64,000 nt of DNA from Beroe forskalii (lineage: Eukaryota; Ctenophora; Nuda; Beroida; Beroidae), in assembly GCA_011033025.1 (NCBI GenBank), contig WFMF01000009.1, forward strand, positions 1,178,001 to 1,242,000, read 5' to 3'. Made by a program: the position numbers and the translations under genes. Below the pieces are notes generated by a model. The model saw only the letters and a program-made list of their open reading frames with translations, was not told the DNA's origin and searched no databases. Below, piece by piece: positions 1-13,755 of the stretch (position 1 is its first letter; each line of letters begins with the position of its first letter).

Positions 1-3000
1 GAATCTGGGCGTGGCCACGGGCTGGGAATGGTTGATTTAGTGTCTAGGAACCCTAAATTAACTTTTGTGATCGAAATAAAATGATTTGGAGTGATTTATC
101 GGCTGAAATCGCATGTCCACACTTGTCTCTTTTTGCCACCATATTGGCAGGAAAGATGGGATTTTTGGGCGTGGCTCAAGGTTGGGCGTGGCTCCTATGA
201 TGGCCTGGCAACTCTTAAACATGATATCTAACCATAGAAACTCATATCAAGCACATTTGAGGCCTTAAAATCCCATGTCGCCTCAGGCGACATTTGTCCC
301 TTTTTTGCCACCCAGCTTGCGACATTTCGCGCATTTATGGGGCGTGGCCACGGGCTGGGAATGGTTGATTTAGTGTTTAGGAACCCTAAATTAACTTTTG
401 TGATCGAAATAAAATGATTTGGAGTGATTTATCGGCTGAAATCGCATGTCCACACTTGTCCCTTTTTGCCACCATATTGGCAGGAAAGATGGGATTTTTG
501 GGCGTGGCTCAAGGTTGGGCGTGGCTCCTATGATGGCCTGGCAACTCTTAAACATGATATCTAACCATAGAAACTCATATCAAGCACATTTGAGGCCTTA
601 GAAATCCCATGTCGCCTCAGGCGACATTTGTCCCTTTTTTGCCACCCAGCTTGCGACATTTCGCGCATTTATGGGGCGTGGAATCTGGGCGTGGCCACGG
701 GCTGGGAATGGTTGATTTAGTGTCTAGGAACCCTAAATTAACTTTTGTGATCGAAATAAAATGATTTGGAGTGATTTATCGGCTGAAATCGCATGTCCAC
801 ACTTGTCCCTTTTTGCCACCATATTGGCAGGAAAGATGGGATTTTGGGCGTGGCTCAAGGTTGGGCGTGGCTCCTATGATGGCCTGGCAACTCTTAAACA
901 TGATATCTAACCATAGAAACTCATATCAAGCACATTTGAGGCCTTAAAATCCCATGTCGCCTCAGGCGACATTTGTCCCTTTTTGCCACCCAGCTTGCGA
1001 CATTTCGCGCATTTATGGGGCGTGGAATCTGGGCGTGGCCACGGGCTGGGAATGGTTGATTTAGTGTCTAGGAACCCTAAATTAACTTTTTGTGATCGAA
1101 ATAAAATGATTTGGAGTGATTTATCGGCTGAAATCGCATGTCCACACTTGTCCCTTTTTGCCACCATATTGGCAGGAAAGATGGGATTTTTGGGCGTGGC
1201 TCAAGGTTGGGCGTGGCTCCTATGATGGCCTGGCAACTCTTAAACATGATATCTAACCATAGAAACTCATATCAAGCACATTTGAGGCCTTAAAATCCCA
1301 TGTCGCCTCAGGCGACATTTGTCCTTTTTTGCCACCCAGCTTGCGACATTTCGCGCATTTATGGGGCGTGGAATCTGCGCTTGGGAATGGTTGATTTAGT
1401 GTCTAGGAACCCTAAATTAACTTTTGTGATCGAAATAAAATGATTTGGAGTGATTTATCGGCTGAAATCGCATGTCCACACTTGTCCCTTTTTGCCACCA
1501 TATTGGCAGGAAAGATGGGATTTTTGGGCGTGGCTCAAGGTTGGGCGTGGCTCCTATGATGGCCTGGCAACTCTTAAACATGATATCTAACCATAGAAAC
1601 TCATATCAAGCACATTTGAGGCCTTAAAATCCCATGTCGCCTCAGGCGACATTTGTCCCTTTTTGCCACCCAGCTTGCGACATTTCGCGCATTTATGGGG
1701 TGTGGAATCTGGGCGTGGCCACGGGCTGGGAATGGTTGATTTAGTGTCTAGGAACCCTAAATTAACTTTTCTGATCGAAATAAAATGATTTGGAGTGATT
1801 TATCGGCTGAATTTGCGTGTCCCTCTTTTGCTACCATATTGGCAGGAAAGATGGGATTTTTGGGCGTGGCTCAAGGTTGAGCGTGGCTCCTATGATGGCC
1901 TGGCAACTCTTTAACATAATACCTAACCATAAAAACTCATATCAAGCACATTTGAGGCCTTAAATCCCATGTCGCTTCAGGCGACATTTGTCCCTTTTTT
2001 GCCACCCAGCGTGCGACATTTCGTGCATTTATGGGGCGTGGAATCTGGGCGTGGCCACGGGCTGGGAATGGTTGATTTAGTGTCTAGGAACCCTAAATTA
2101 ACTTTTGTGATCGAAATAAAATGATTTGGAGTGATTTATCGGCTGAAATCGCATGTCCAAACTTGTCCCTTTTTGCCACCATATTGGCAGGAAAGATGGG
2201 ATTTTTGGGCGTGGCTCAAGGTTGGGCGTGGCTCCTATGATGGCCTGGCAACTCTTAAACATGATATCTAACCATAGAAACTCATATCAAGCACATTTGA
2301 GGCCTTAAAATCCCATGTCGCCTCAGGCGACATTTGTCCCTTTTTTGCCACCCAGCTTGCGACATTTCGCGCATTTATGGGGCGTGGAATCTGGGCGTGG
2401 CCACGGGCTGGGAATGGTTGATTTAGTGTCTAGGAGCCCTAAATTAACTTTTGTGATCGAAATAAAATGATTTGGAGTGATTTATCGGCTGAAATCGCAT
2501 GTCAACATTTGTCCCTTTTTTGCCACCATATTGGCAGGAAAGATGGGATTTTTGGGCGTGGCCCAAGGTTGGGCGTGGCTCCTATGATGGCCTGGCAACT
2601 CTTAAACATGATATCTAACCATAGAAACTCATATCAAGCACATTTGAGGCCTTAAAATCCCATGTCGCCTCAGGCGACATTTGTCCCTTTTTGCCACCAA
2701 GCTTGCGACATTTCGCGCATTTATGGGGCGTGGAATCTGGGCGTGGCCACGGGCTGGGAATGGTTGATTTAGTGTCTAGGAACCCTAAATTAACTTTTGT
2801 GATCGAAATAAAATGATTTGGAGTGATTTATCGGCTGAAATCGCATGTCCACACTTGTCCCTTTTTTGCCACCATATTGGCAGGAAAGATGGGATTTTTG
2901 GGCGTGGCTCAAGGTTGGGCGTGGCTCCTATGATGGCCTGGCAACTCTTAAACATGATATCTAACCATAGAAACTCATATCAAGCACATTTGAGGCCTTA

Positions 3001-6000
3001 AAATCCCATGTCGCCTCAGGCGACATTTGTCCCTTTTTTGCCACCCAGCTTGCGACATTTCGCGCATTTATGGGGCGTGGAATCTGGGCGTGGCCACGGG
3101 CTGGGAATGGTTGATTAGTGTCTAGGAACCCTAAATTAACTTTTGTGATCGAAATAAAATGATTTGGAGTGATTTATCGGCTGAAATCGCATGTCCAAAC
3201 TTGTCCCTTTTTTGCCACCATATTGGCAGGAAAGATGGGATTTTTGGGCGTGGCTCAAGGTTGGGCGTGGCTCCTATGATGGCCTGGCAACTCTTAAACA
3301 TGATATCTAACCATAGAAACTCATATCAAGCACATTTGAGGCCTTAAAATCCCATGTCGCCTCAGGCGACATTTGTCCCTTTTTGCCACCCAGCTTGCGA
3401 CATTTCGCGCATTTATGGGGCGTGGAATCTGGGCGTGGCCACGGGCTGGGAATGGTTGATTTAGTGTCTAGGAACCCTAAATTAACTTTTTGTGATCGAA
3501 ATAAAATGATTTGGAGTGATTTATCGGCTGAAATCGCATGTCCACAACTTGTCCCTTTTTGCCACCATATTGGCAGGAAAGATGGGATTTTTGGGCGTGG
3601 CTCAAGGTTGGGCGTGGCTCCTATGATGGCCTGGGCAACTCTTAAAACATGATATCTAACCATAGAAACTCATATCAAGCACATTTGAGGCCTTAAAATC
3701 CCATGTCGCCTCAGGCGACATTTGTCCCTTTTTTGCCACCCAGCTTGCGACATTTCGCGCATTTATGGGGCGTGGAATCTGGGCGTGGCCACGGGCTGGG
3801 AATGGTTGATTTAGTGTCTAGGAACCCTAAATTAACTTTTTGTGATCGAAATAAAATGATTTGGAGTGATTTATCGGCTGAAATCGCATGTCCACACTTG
3901 TCCCTTTTTGCCACCATATTGGCAGGAAAGATGGGATTTTTGGGCGTGGCTCAAGGTTGGGCGTGGCTCCTATGATGGCCTGGCAACTCTTAAACATGAT
4001 ATCTAACCATAGAAACTCATATCAAGCACATTTGAGGCCTTAAAATCCCATGTCGCCTCAGGCGACATTTGTCCCTTTTTTGCCACCCAGCTTGCGACAT
4101 TTCGCGCATTTATGGGGCGTGGAATCTGGGCGTGGCCACGGGCTTGGAATGGTTGATTTAGTGTCTAGGAACCCTAAATTAACTTTTTGTGATCGAAATA
4201 AAATGATTTGGAGTGATTTATCGGCTGAAATCGCATGTCCACACTTGTCCCTTTTTGCCACCATATTGGCAGGAAAGATGGGATTTTGGGCGTGGCTCAA
4301 GGTTGGGCGTGGCTCCTATGATGGCCTGGCAACTCTTAAACATGATATCTAACCATAGAAACTCATATCAAGCACATTTGAGGCCTTAAAATCCCATGTC
4401 GCCTCAGGCGACATTTGTCCCTTTTTTGCCACCCAGCTTGCGACATTTCGCGCATTTATGGGGCGTGGAATCTGGGCGTGGCCACGGGCTGGGAATGGTT
4501 GATTTAGTGTCTAGGAACCCTAAATTAACTTTTGTGATCGAAATAAAATGATTTGGAGTGATTTATCGGCTGAAATCGCATGTCCACACTTGTCCCTTTT
4601 TTGCCACCATATTGGCAGGAAAGATGGGATTTTTGGGCGTGGCTCAAGGTTGGGCGTGGCTCAAGGTTGGGCGTGGCTCCTATCATGGCCTGGCAACTCT
4701 TAAACATGATATCTAACCATAGAAACTCATATCAAGCACATTTGAGGCCTTAAAATCCCATGTCGCCTCAGGCGACATTTGTCCCTTTTTTGCCACCCAG
4801 CTTGCGACATTTCGCGCATTTATGGGGCGTGGAATCTGGGCGTGGCCACGGGCTGGGAATGGTTGATTTAGTGTCTAGGAACCCTAAATTAACTTTTGTG
4901 ATCGAAATAAAATGATTTGGAGTGATTTATCGGCTGAAATCGCATGTCCACACTTGTCCCTTTTTGCCACCATATTGGCAGGAAAGATGGGATTTTTGGG
5001 CGTGGCTCAAGGTTGGGCGTGGCTCCTATGATGGCCTGGCAACTCTTAAACATGATATCTAACCATAGAAACTCATATCAAGCACATTTGAGGCCTTAAA
5101 ATCCCATGTCGCCTCAGGCGACATTTGTCCCTTTTTGCCACCCAGCTTGCGACATTTCGCGCATTTATGGGGCGTGGAATCTGGGCGTGGCCACGGGCTG
5201 GGAATGGTTGATTTAGTGTCTAGGAACCCTAAATTAACTTTTGTGATCGAAATAAAATGATTTGGAGTGATTTATCGGCTGAAATCGCATGTCCACACTT
5301 GTCCCTTTTTTGCCACCATATTGGCAGGAAAGATGGGATTTTTGGGCGTGGCTCAAGGTTGGGCGTGGCTCCTATGATGGCCTGGCAACTCTTAAACATG
5401 ATATCTAACCATAGAAACTCATATCAAGCACATTTGAGGCCTTAAAATCCCATGTCGCCTCAGGCGACATTTGTCCCTTTTTTGCCACCCAGCTTGCGAC
5501 ATTTCGCGCATTTATGGGGCGTGGAATCTGGGCGTGGCCACGGGCTGGGAATGGTTGATTTAGTGTCTAGGAACCCTAAATTAACTTTTGTGATCGAAAT
5601 AAAATGATTTGGAGTGATTTATCGGCTGAAATCGCATGTCCACACTTGTCCCTTTTTTGCCACCATATTGGCAGGAAAGATGGGATTTTTGGGCGTGGCT
5701 CAAGGTTGGGCGTGGCTCCTATGATGGCCTGGCAACTCTTAAACATGATATCTAACCATAGAAACTCATATCAAGCACATTTGAGGCCTTAAAATCCCAT
5801 GTCGCCTCAGGCGACATTTGTCCCTTTTTGCCACCCAGCTTGCGACATTTCGCGCATTTATGGGGCGTGGAATCTGGGCGTGGCCACGGGCTGGGAATGG
5901 TTGATTTAGTGTCTAGGAACCCTAAATTAACTTTTGTGATCGAAATAAAATGATTTGGAGTGATTTATCGGCTGAAATCGCATGTCCACACTTGTCCCTT

Positions 6001-8220
6001 TTTGCCACCATATTGGCAGGAAAGATGGGATTTTTGGGCGTGGCTCGAGGTTGGGCGTGGCTCCTATGATGGCCTGGCAACTCTTAAACATGATATCTAA
6101 CCATAGAAACTCATATCAAGCACATTTGAGGCCTTAAAATCCCATGTCGCCTCAGGCGACATTTGTCCCTTTTTGCCACCCAGCTTGCGACATTTCGCGC
6201 ATTTATGGGGCGTGGAATCTGGGCGTGGCCACGGGCTGGGAATGGTTGATTTAGTGTCTAGGAACCCTAAATTAACTTTTGTGATCGAAATAAAATGATT
6301 TGGAGTGATTTATCGGCTGAAATCGCATGTCCACACTTGTCCCTTTTTGCCACCATATTGGCAGGAAAGATGGGATTTTTGGGCGTGGCTCAAGGTTGGG
6401 CGTGGCTCCTATGATGGCCTGGCAACTCTTAAACATGATATCTAACCATAGAAACTCATATCAAGCACATTTGAGGCCTAAAAATCCCATGTCGCCTCAG
6501 GCGACATTTGTCCCTTTTTTTGCCACCAAGCTTGCGACATTTCGCGCATTTATGGGGCGTGGAATCTGGGCGTGGCCACGGGCTGGGAATGGTTGATTTA
6601 GTGTCTAGGAACCCTAAATTAACTTTTGTGATCGAAATAAAATGATTTGGAGTGATTTATCGGCTGAAATCGCATGTCCACACTTGTCCCTTTTTTGCCA
6701 CCATATTGGCAGGAAAGATGGGATTTTTGGGCGTGGCTCAAGGTTGGGCGTGGCTCCTATGATGGCCTGGCAACTCTTAAACATGATATCTAACCATAGA
6801 AACTCATATCAAGCACATTTGAGGCCTTAAAATCCCATGTCGCCTCAGGCGACATTTGTCCCTTTTTTGCCACCCAGCTTGCGACATTTCGCGCATTTAT
6901 GGGGCGTGGAATCTGGGCGTGGCCACGGGCTGAGAATGGTTGATTTAGTGTCTAGAACCCTAAATTAACTTTTGTGATCGAAATAAATGATTTGGAGTGA
7001 TTTATCGGCTGAAATCGCATGTCCACACTTGTCCCTTTTTTGCCACCATATTGGCAGGAAAGATGGGATTTTTGGGCGTGGCTCGAGGTTGGGCGTGGCT
7101 CCTATGATGGCCTGGCAACTCTTAAACATGATATCTAACCATAGAAACTCATATCAAGCACATTTGAGGCCTTAAAATCCCATGTCGCCTCAGGCGACAT
7201 TTGTCCCTTTTTTGCCACCAAGCTTGCGACATTTCGCGCATTTATGGGACGTGGAATCTGGGCGTGGCCACGGGCTGGGAATGGTTGATTTAGTGTCTAG
7301 GAACCCTAAATTAACTTTTGTGATCGAAATAAAATGATTTGGAGTGATTTATCGGCTGAAATCGCATGTCCACACTTGTCCCTTTTTTGCCACCATATTG
7401 GCAGGAAAGATGGGATTTTTGGGCGTGGCTCGAGGTTGGGCGTGGCTCCTATGATGGCCTGGCAACTCTTAAACATGATATCTAACCATAGAAACTCATA
7501 TCAAGCACATTTGAGGCCTTAAAATCCCATGTCGCCTCAGGCGACATTTGTCCCTTTTTTTGCCACCCAGCTTGCGACATTTATGGGGCGTGGAATCTGG
7601 GCGTGGCCACGGGCTGGGAATGGTTGATTTAGTGTCTACGAACCCTAAATTAACTTTTGTGATCGAAATAAAATGATTTGGAGTGATTTATCGGCTGAAA
7701 TCGCATGTCCACACTTGTCCCTTTTTGCCACCATATTGGCAGGAAAGATGGGATTTTGGGCGTGGCTCGAGGTTGGGCGTGGCTCCTATGATGGCCTGGC
7801 AACTCTTAAACATGATATCTAACCATAGAAACTCATATCAAGCATATTTAGGCCTTAAAATCCCATGTCGCCTCAGGCGACATTTGTCCCTTTTTGCCAC
7901 CAAGCTTGCGACATTTCGCGCATTTATGGGGCGTGGAATCTGGGCGTGGCCACGGGCTGGGAATGGTTGATTTAGTGTCTAGGAACCCTAAATTAACTTT
8001 TGTGATCGAAATAAAATGATTTGGAGTGATTTATCGGCTGAAATCGCATGTACACACTTGTCCCTTTTTTGCCACCATATTGGCAGGAAAGATGGGATTT
8101 TTGGGCGTGGCTCGAGGTTGGGCGTGGCTCCTATGATGGCCTGGCAACTCTTAAACATGATATCTAACCATAGAAACTCATATCAAGCACATTTGAGGCC
8201 TTAAAATCCCATGTCGCCTC
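1..8220 (+). repeat. ~346-bp satellite array, block 1 (forward)
   Basis: About 24 head-to-tail copies of a ~346-bp unit; the same motif recurs at 2467, 2813 and 3159 and at 6642, 6987 and 7334. The window starts inside the array, and it ends abruptly at 8220 in mid-unit. Each unit carries several GGGCGTGG motifs and the near-palindrome ATGTCGCCTCAGGCGACAT (9-bp arms around one base). Most differences are single bases or run-length changes, with one more divergent unit near 1770-2030 and a local duplication of a GGGCGTGGCTCAAGGTT segment near 4640. Short ORFs recur once per unit and are by-products of the repeat. Confidence 0.97.
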
Positions 8221-8786
8221 ATTCATTGATAACACGGAAATGGCGAAACGAACGCGAACTGCGAAATTGGAAATGACAGCTGCTGAAGTGCATGGCGTGC
8301 GCGTGAGCTGTTCAATTTTCAGAAGTCACGTGATCAAAAGCCTGCACGCACGTGATGCGCGCCGCATGCGCTGAGTGATCAAGAAAATATAGATTTGGAT
8401 ATCGCGCGTTCCAGTCGGTCAAAAAGCATCTGTGGGTACTTCGGTATCGATTTTCATCCTTCAATTACCTACTGCAGTTCCTAATTTCATCGGCATCGAG
8501 GGAGATAAGACGGTAGAAAATTTCAAGGAAAAAGTATTGATTGGTAAACTAAAGAAGAACCCTCCTGGTTGAATCGGTTACGAATATTCTAAACCCAACC
8601 GGCCCAAAATTTACTTCGGAATGGTCGTTCCGTAAGTACTACGTTTGTTTTGCTTTCAATTAAGGTTAATATAGAAATGGAGGGTGGATCGTAAATACGG
8701 CCGGCTCCAGTAAAGCAGTAACCGGTGCTCTCTTTTATCCTGATCACAATTAGAATATAACTACTTCTTTATCTCAAAATAAATTT
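8221..8786. other. Unique sequence beside satellite, no gene seen
   Basis: The first ~200 bp after the array are richer in CpG and contain two CACGTG E-box hexamers (near 8325 and 8350). No ORF with splice signals was found. It could be regulatory, but nothing proves this. Confidence 0.4.
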
Positions 8787-9268
8787 GGGCCATCCACATC
8801 CTATTCCTTACAAGACGTCCGCAATGAGGGGGAGGGGGAGTCTGGTCAATGCCGTAAGTCTACGGACATAGGGGGAAGGGGTGTTTGGCCAAATGAGGAC
8901 ATCCGAACTTTTGGAAATTTCGATGGTTTTATCAGTGATTTTACAAGGAATTCCTCCATTTTTTAGAGATATTTTCGGCAAAAATGCGGACGTCTGGAGG
9001 AGGTAGGGGTCTCAAATTATGGATGAAATTTTGCTGACGTGCCTCCCCTTGCTCGCAAACTACCGTAACCCAAATAAGAAAAAACCTTCCCTCAGAGGGT
9101 CCAATTTTTCTTGAAAATCATTTGGGTTGACTATTTTGTGCCCGTTTCCTACTCAGTACTCCACTACCCATCAAATCTACCAAAATTTTCATAAAATTTT
9201 GAATTACAGACAAACAAACCTCCTCCTCCTATGTCCGCAAATGTCCTTAATGAGTTTATGGATGGCCC
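8787..9268. mobile_element. MITE-like element with terminal inverted repeats
   Basis: The left end begins GGGCCATCCA and soon reads GACGTCCGCAATGAG. The right end, on the other strand, begins GGGGCCATCCATAAACTC and soon reads TTGCGGACAT. These imperfect inverted ends enclose ~480 bp of non-coding DNA, as in a non-autonomous DNA transposon. No clear target duplication could be picked out, so the exact ends are approximate. Confidence 0.55.
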
Positions 9269-9419
9269 CTAAGGGCTAAGGCACAAGCAGCAAACAAATA
9301 TGATATAATTATGCGTAGAAACCAAGAGAAAATCACGGTTCTTTGAAAACAATCTCCTGTAAAAGTTATGTACAAACAAAACATGCGATAGAGGCCTCCT
9401 GACTAGCTGACAGTTGGTA

Positions 9420-9745
9420 CCCCGTCAAATCCTAAATCCTGTCCAAAAGAACATAGAATCTGTGTAAAACCTGTCATAAACCTGTCGAAAACGTTTCCCA
9501 AACCTGCCACAAAGCTGACGACGATAATCACATGATTTTCGAAAGCTCCTGATTTAAAGTTTATCGTACCCATCGCATCATTTAACGTTTTAAACTTGCT
9601 CTCTAAGATGATAAAATATGACAACCCTGTCCAAAACCCATTCAAAGAGTTTGTAAAAAATGCAAATCCTGTTCAAAATCAATTCTAAACACGTCCAAAA
9701 CCTGTTTTTGAATAGTCAAAAACCCTGTCGCAACCTATTCAGAGC
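9420..9745. repeat. Degenerate AAACCTGTC-type short repeat
   Basis: Variants of AAACCTGTC and CCTGTCCAAAA recur irregularly, for example at 9460, 9480, 9715 and 9727. It looks like an old, decayed minisatellite. The ORFs on both strands here follow the repeat and have no splice or domain support. Confidence 0.5.
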
Positions 9746-10325
9746 CTGTCAACAAAAAATGGACGTGGTGCCACCTGTCAGATCAGAAGTCCTGATGGAA
9801 TTAGAACATAAAGCAATCAAAATCCACATAAAAACATTAAATTCGCATAAAAATATTAAAATTCGCATGAAAGCAATTTCATTTAAAATCATAAAAATCA
9901 TCAAATCAGCAAATTGGAAACAACAAAACTTCAATATTCAAAATTAAATGACTATTGAGTTATTACATCATTTCAACGTGTCGACCATTGAATAATGACT
10001 GATTGAAAATCCCATCCGTAAACACACCTACATTTTAAAGTTTCAATAAAGCTACGACTCCGCGGAAGAATGACAATTTAATAAAACAAACCCAGACCAT
10101 TAAAGCATTAAGACCGCTCCGTGAAACGGACAATAAAGGATCATTAAGTGGTTTAATAGCCGCAAGGTGGTTACCTTGAGTTAAACACGGCCCCCTGAAA
10201 GGACTTGCTCCACATTCTTACAATACGAGATCGTTCTCCGGATATAGTCAAATGAGAGCCGTTAATCAGTTTTACAGCAATTACCGGGCGAGGTGCGCCA
10301 CATCCCAAACACAACCGCTAGTTCC

Positions 10326-10425
10326 AGTCTGTGACGTTGAGTTCTAGCCTTTTAACACAGCTGCTAGTTCGAGTCCTAGGAGTCTGTGACGTTGAGTCCT
10401 AGCCTTTTAACACAGCTGCTAGTTC
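10326..10425. repeat. Tandem duplication, two copies of ~50-55 bp
   Basis: The segment beginning AGTCTGTGACGTTGAGT occurs at 10326 and again at 10381 with almost no change for ~45 bp, ending in CAGCTGCTAGTTC. A fragment (GCTAGTTCCAG) lies just upstream. No coding function is evident. Confidence 0.85.
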
Positions 10426-10730
10426 AAGCGCAGTGCCCAGCAAGCCTCCTATGACGTTGCCCCACACCACAAGCCAACCAAGCTCAGTTGAAACCAAGCG
10501 CTTCACGACCTGAAAGTGCGAGTGTCAGTACAGAAAGTTAGGTATTAACTTTTTAAAAGTCTTCCTCATGTAAGACAGCATTTAGATATTTGATTTGATG
10601 CATTAATTTTGTCGGTTGGATTCTGAGATTGCTACTGCAAGATCATCATTAATTCCAGACTTTCATAATTAATTCTTTCGTTAAACAGAAACTTAGACAA
10701 GCAGAAACCTAGACACTTGGATCGCGATAC

Positions 10731-11072
10731 GCGTGTGTGGTAACTAGCGCGTGGTAAATAGCGCGTGGTAAATAGCGTGTGGTAAATTAAGCGTGTGATA
10801 AATTGCGTGTGGTAAATCGTGTGTGATAAATTGCGTGTGTGGTAACTAGCGTGTGTGGTAAAAAGCGTGTGGTAAATTGCGTGTGTGGTAAATTGCGTGT
10901 GGTAAATAGCGTGTGGTAAATTGCGTGTGGTAAATTGCGTGTGGTAAATTGCGTGTGGTAAATAGCGTGTGGTGAATTGCGTGTGGTAAATAGCGTGTGG
11001 TAAATAGCGTGTGGTAAATTGCGTGTGGTAAATAGCGTGTGGTAAATTGCGTGTGGTGAATTGCGTGTGGTA
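10731..11072. repeat. 14-bp minisatellite (GCGTGTGGTAAATT)
   Basis: About 24 copies of a ~14-bp unit alternating GCGTGTGGTAAATT and GCGTGTGGTAAATA, with a few longer GTGTGT variants near the left end. The minus-strand ORF reading repeated HTQFTTR-like peptides is a consequence of the repeat. Confidence 0.93.
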
Positions 11073-11265
11073 GTCTCGAACATGTCTCGTAAAGGGCGTC
11101 CTGATCGTGTGAAACTTCTGCCTTTTTTGCAGGCGCGAATTTATCGTTATATTCTGTTACAGATTATTCTACTACTTATTTATCACATGCGTTATTTGGA
11201 TTGGGTCGCGATCCGAGTGTCTCGGTGTATAATATGATGTGGATATCACTATTTGAATAACATAC

Positions 11266-11352
11266 CGAGATGACATCATGAGGCTTCATTTCCCTGATCT
11301 TGCTACTGATCATCTTGTCAATCTGACTCCTCAGCCTGTCCTCAGAAATATG
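11266..11352 (-). CDS. Internal exon, DUF445-like gene (tentative)
   Basis: The exon is bounded on the minus strand by a good acceptor (CACTATTTCAG) and a GTATGT donor. It is 87 nt, exactly 29 codons, phase 0, and joins in phase with the exon at 11517-11715. The peptide starts HISEDRLRSQIDKMISSKI and ends REMKPHDVIS: a charged amphipathic helix, then a K-P-x-x-V segment. From memory this resembles the end of bacterial DUF445 (YheB-type) proteins, where such a helix precedes the final membrane segment. The family call is inference; the exon structure is seen directly. No following exon with a membrane segment was found between here and 8.2 kb. Confidence 0.6.
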
Positions 11353-11516
11353 CTGAAATAGTGAGCAGTCGATGTGTTAGTACAGTAGAACGTACTATTA
11401 AAATATCTAAATAAAAGGTATGATAACTTCAAAATGCAACCAAGTTGATTTGCTCATGCACGAACTCTCAATTGAAGAATTCCTTGACATGATCCATCGG
11501 AATGAAGGTCACTCAC

Positions 11517-11715
11517 CTCGCTATTCGATATGAACTGTGAGATAAGGGGCATCAAGTCAGAACCGATGTTTTCTAAGAAAGGAATCACCGACTCCTTGAC
11601 CTGGTTCTTGTCCACCACGAGTCCTAAGACGAGGCCATCGGCCGAGGAGAATATCTCCTCTATCTTCTCGTTGATAAGGAGCTGCACGGTCGGTGACCGC
11701 ACAACATTGCGGATG
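11517..11715 (-). CDS. Internal exon, same gene as 11266-11352
   Basis: A 199-nt exon: one base completing a split codon, then 66 open codons ending at a GAG/GTGAGT donor. The acceptor AG follows the pyrimidine-rich stretch CTTTCCTTTTC. The peptide begins IRNVVRSPTVQLLINEKIEE, followed by a VLGLVVDK segment and ESVIPFLENIGSDLMPLI. The S-P-x-V helix and the P-F-L-x-x-[IL]-G-x-x-[IL] part fit the repeated helices of DUF445-type membrane-associated proteins, but this is recollection without a profile search. It splices in phase with the next exon after a 164-bp intron. The upstream exon was not identified. Confidence 0.65.
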
Positions 11716-11845
11716 CTGGCATCCATGTGAAAAGGAAAGGTGTCAGTTGGGGCTATTCAAAGCTAGATAGCGAAATATCACTTGATACGATACCTCTAGC
11801 AATCACATACGTACCTATACCTGTACCTCTATACCTCTATACCTC

Positions 11846-12119
11846 TCAAAGGGAAATCTGTACGGATACAGCTATTCAGGAATACCTGCATTCCGTGTAC
11901 ATACATTATAATACAGGGAAATCAGCTGTGCACATGCCTGAATGATCAGGATACCAGTATACGTACAACCAACAGGGAAATCTGTACAATTTATAGAGGG
12001 AAATCTGTGCTCACAGGGAAATCAGCTGTACAGTGTACAATAATACAGGGAAATCTGTACAAACAGGGAAATCTGTACAAACAGGGAAATCTGTACAAAC
12101 AGGGAATTCTGTACACACA
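11846..12119. repeat. Minisatellite based on AGGGAAATCTGTACA
   Basis: Copies of AGGGAAATCTGTACAAAC are perfect and 18 bp apart at 12048-12100. Looser copies (AGGGAAATCAGCTGT and similar) spread back to 11848. The array grades from irregular to regular, which suggests recent expansion at its right end. Confidence 0.85.
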
Positions 12120-12149
12120 GCAAAATCATACCTTCATCCTGGGTCCAAT

Positions 12150-12912
12150 CCCCCCCCCCCCTGAATTTTTCAACTCCCCCCTTGACAAAACCTCCCCCCT
12201 GAATTTTCAAAATCCCCAATCCCCCCCTTTTGGGCACCCGCCCCCTGAATCCCAAAAATTCGACCAACCCCCCACCAAAATCTTCGAAAATTTTTCTAAG
12301 ATATGAAATGTTTACAATAGAATCAACTGAAAATAGAAACTTAATGACAAGATGAAAGTATGTAAACTTTGAATTATGGCTGACACAGCAAGTCAGACAA
12401 TAAATTTAGTCAACTTTGAGTTTTAACATATATATAATAGTTCACTGAAATGGTAATGAAGTTCAATTCTAATGTAAATTTATCCTTAAATTTAATTATT
12501 CAAGCTATGAAGTGACACTTGTAAGGAAATAATGGCATGAAAGCAAGCCTCAGGGATATTGTCAACACAATAAAGAAACACACAAACACATAAGTTAAGT
12601 TGATTTCACTTGAAAATGGCAGGGAATTGAAGTACTTTTGTGATTTGGCAGTCGTACACAAAGATAGCGGGGGTCTGGGGGCGCAGCCCCCAGAAGCCAG
12701 AGGGTCTGAGAAAAAATATTTCTCACGGAGATAGGATTTTTAATGTCAAATTTTGAAATTCTTCTGTCAGATCCCAATCCCCCCCCCTTAATTTTTTCAC
12801 TCCCCCCTCCAGTCCAAGTCCCCCCAGAATCGTTGAAATTAGGGCAACCCCCCACCTACCTTATCTGACCCAAAATCTTCATCCCCCCCCCCCTTTTCTT
12901 AGGGGGGGGGGA
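12150..12912. repeat. C-rich low-complexity blocks with a hairpin unit
   Basis: Two blocks (12150-12275 and 12775-12912) are made of poly-C runs separated by CCTGAATTTT-like spacers. The right block ends in a C11 run followed within 10 bp by a G10 run, a perfect potential hairpin at about 12880-12912. Between them, 12670-12692 holds CTGGGGGCGCAGCCCCCAG, an 8-bp-stem hairpin of the same type as the units at 36.1-36.6 and 62.2-62.5 kb. The rest, 12300-12650, is A+T-rich without a gene I can support. Confidence 0.7.
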
Positions 12913-13755
12913 TGAAGCTATGGCAAAATCTATATTAATCCTTTAAATGCACTACGCATGAAAGTGACATAGACATTTCAAATGGAATTTTCGCTATATA
13001 AACGAAAAATAATTTCGGTTTTCGTGAGAATATCGTCGCCCCACGACCCTTCCCGACATTTTTTGTCTCGGTCGTATTCGGCCTTGCCCCAGCTGGTATG
13101 GCGATTGATTTGACATTCTATCATAATTATTACCCCCAGACATTATCTGATGGCATCCTTCGTCTGGGTTAGCTCAGCAGTGGCACACTGGCACCAGGCA
13201 AGTTCATCCATGTTTGTTTGTACTGCAGCGAATGACATTGTGATACTTGGAACTTTTAAGAAGTCAAGAATGCTAGAATATATTATAAAAGAAGAAAAGA
13301 GGAGACTTAGGTTTTAGGAATTGCAACGGCTCTATTCTAATCAATTTATAATAATCAAAATAGAACAAATCGATAATCAATAATCAACAAAGTCTGTTGT
13401 CCAATGGAGCTATTGGAGGTAGAATTGCAAGGAAAGAGCGACGGGGGCACAACCCTCCTAGGCATCGCGAACGAGGTCTCCTACTCTCCTATTTCGAAGA
13501 GCCACTGCGTTCTAGGAAGAGAAAGGGTTAATAGAGTTTAAAGATAAGAGTAAATCTTCTTAACTGGGAGTTGAGAGGGATAAGGCAGAACTCAAAATTT
13601 ACGAGATTCAATATCTTATAGTGAAGTTATAGGAAGTAAGGTGGAGTCGGCTATACGAAGGACATGGTAAGATCATAGAGGATGAGAATTAGGGACTTAG
13701 AAGCTTCATCAAGTACTAATTTACTAACTTAGATAGTAAAATCTTCCAAAAATTT
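12913..13755. other. No gene seen
   Basis: A+T-rich DNA with no long ORF and no convincing exon. A tRNA-like stretch at 13157-13200 has a box-A look but does not fold. Confidence 0.4.

Noticed and set aside
1..8220. Recurrent 62-118-codon ORFs in the satellite on both strands
   Set aside because: They repeat once per 346-bp unit, shift frame with run-length changes, overlap on both strands and have no splice or domain support.
13157..13205. tRNA-like sequence with a box-A look
   Set aside because: The acceptor stem cannot pair and no proper anticodon arm forms.
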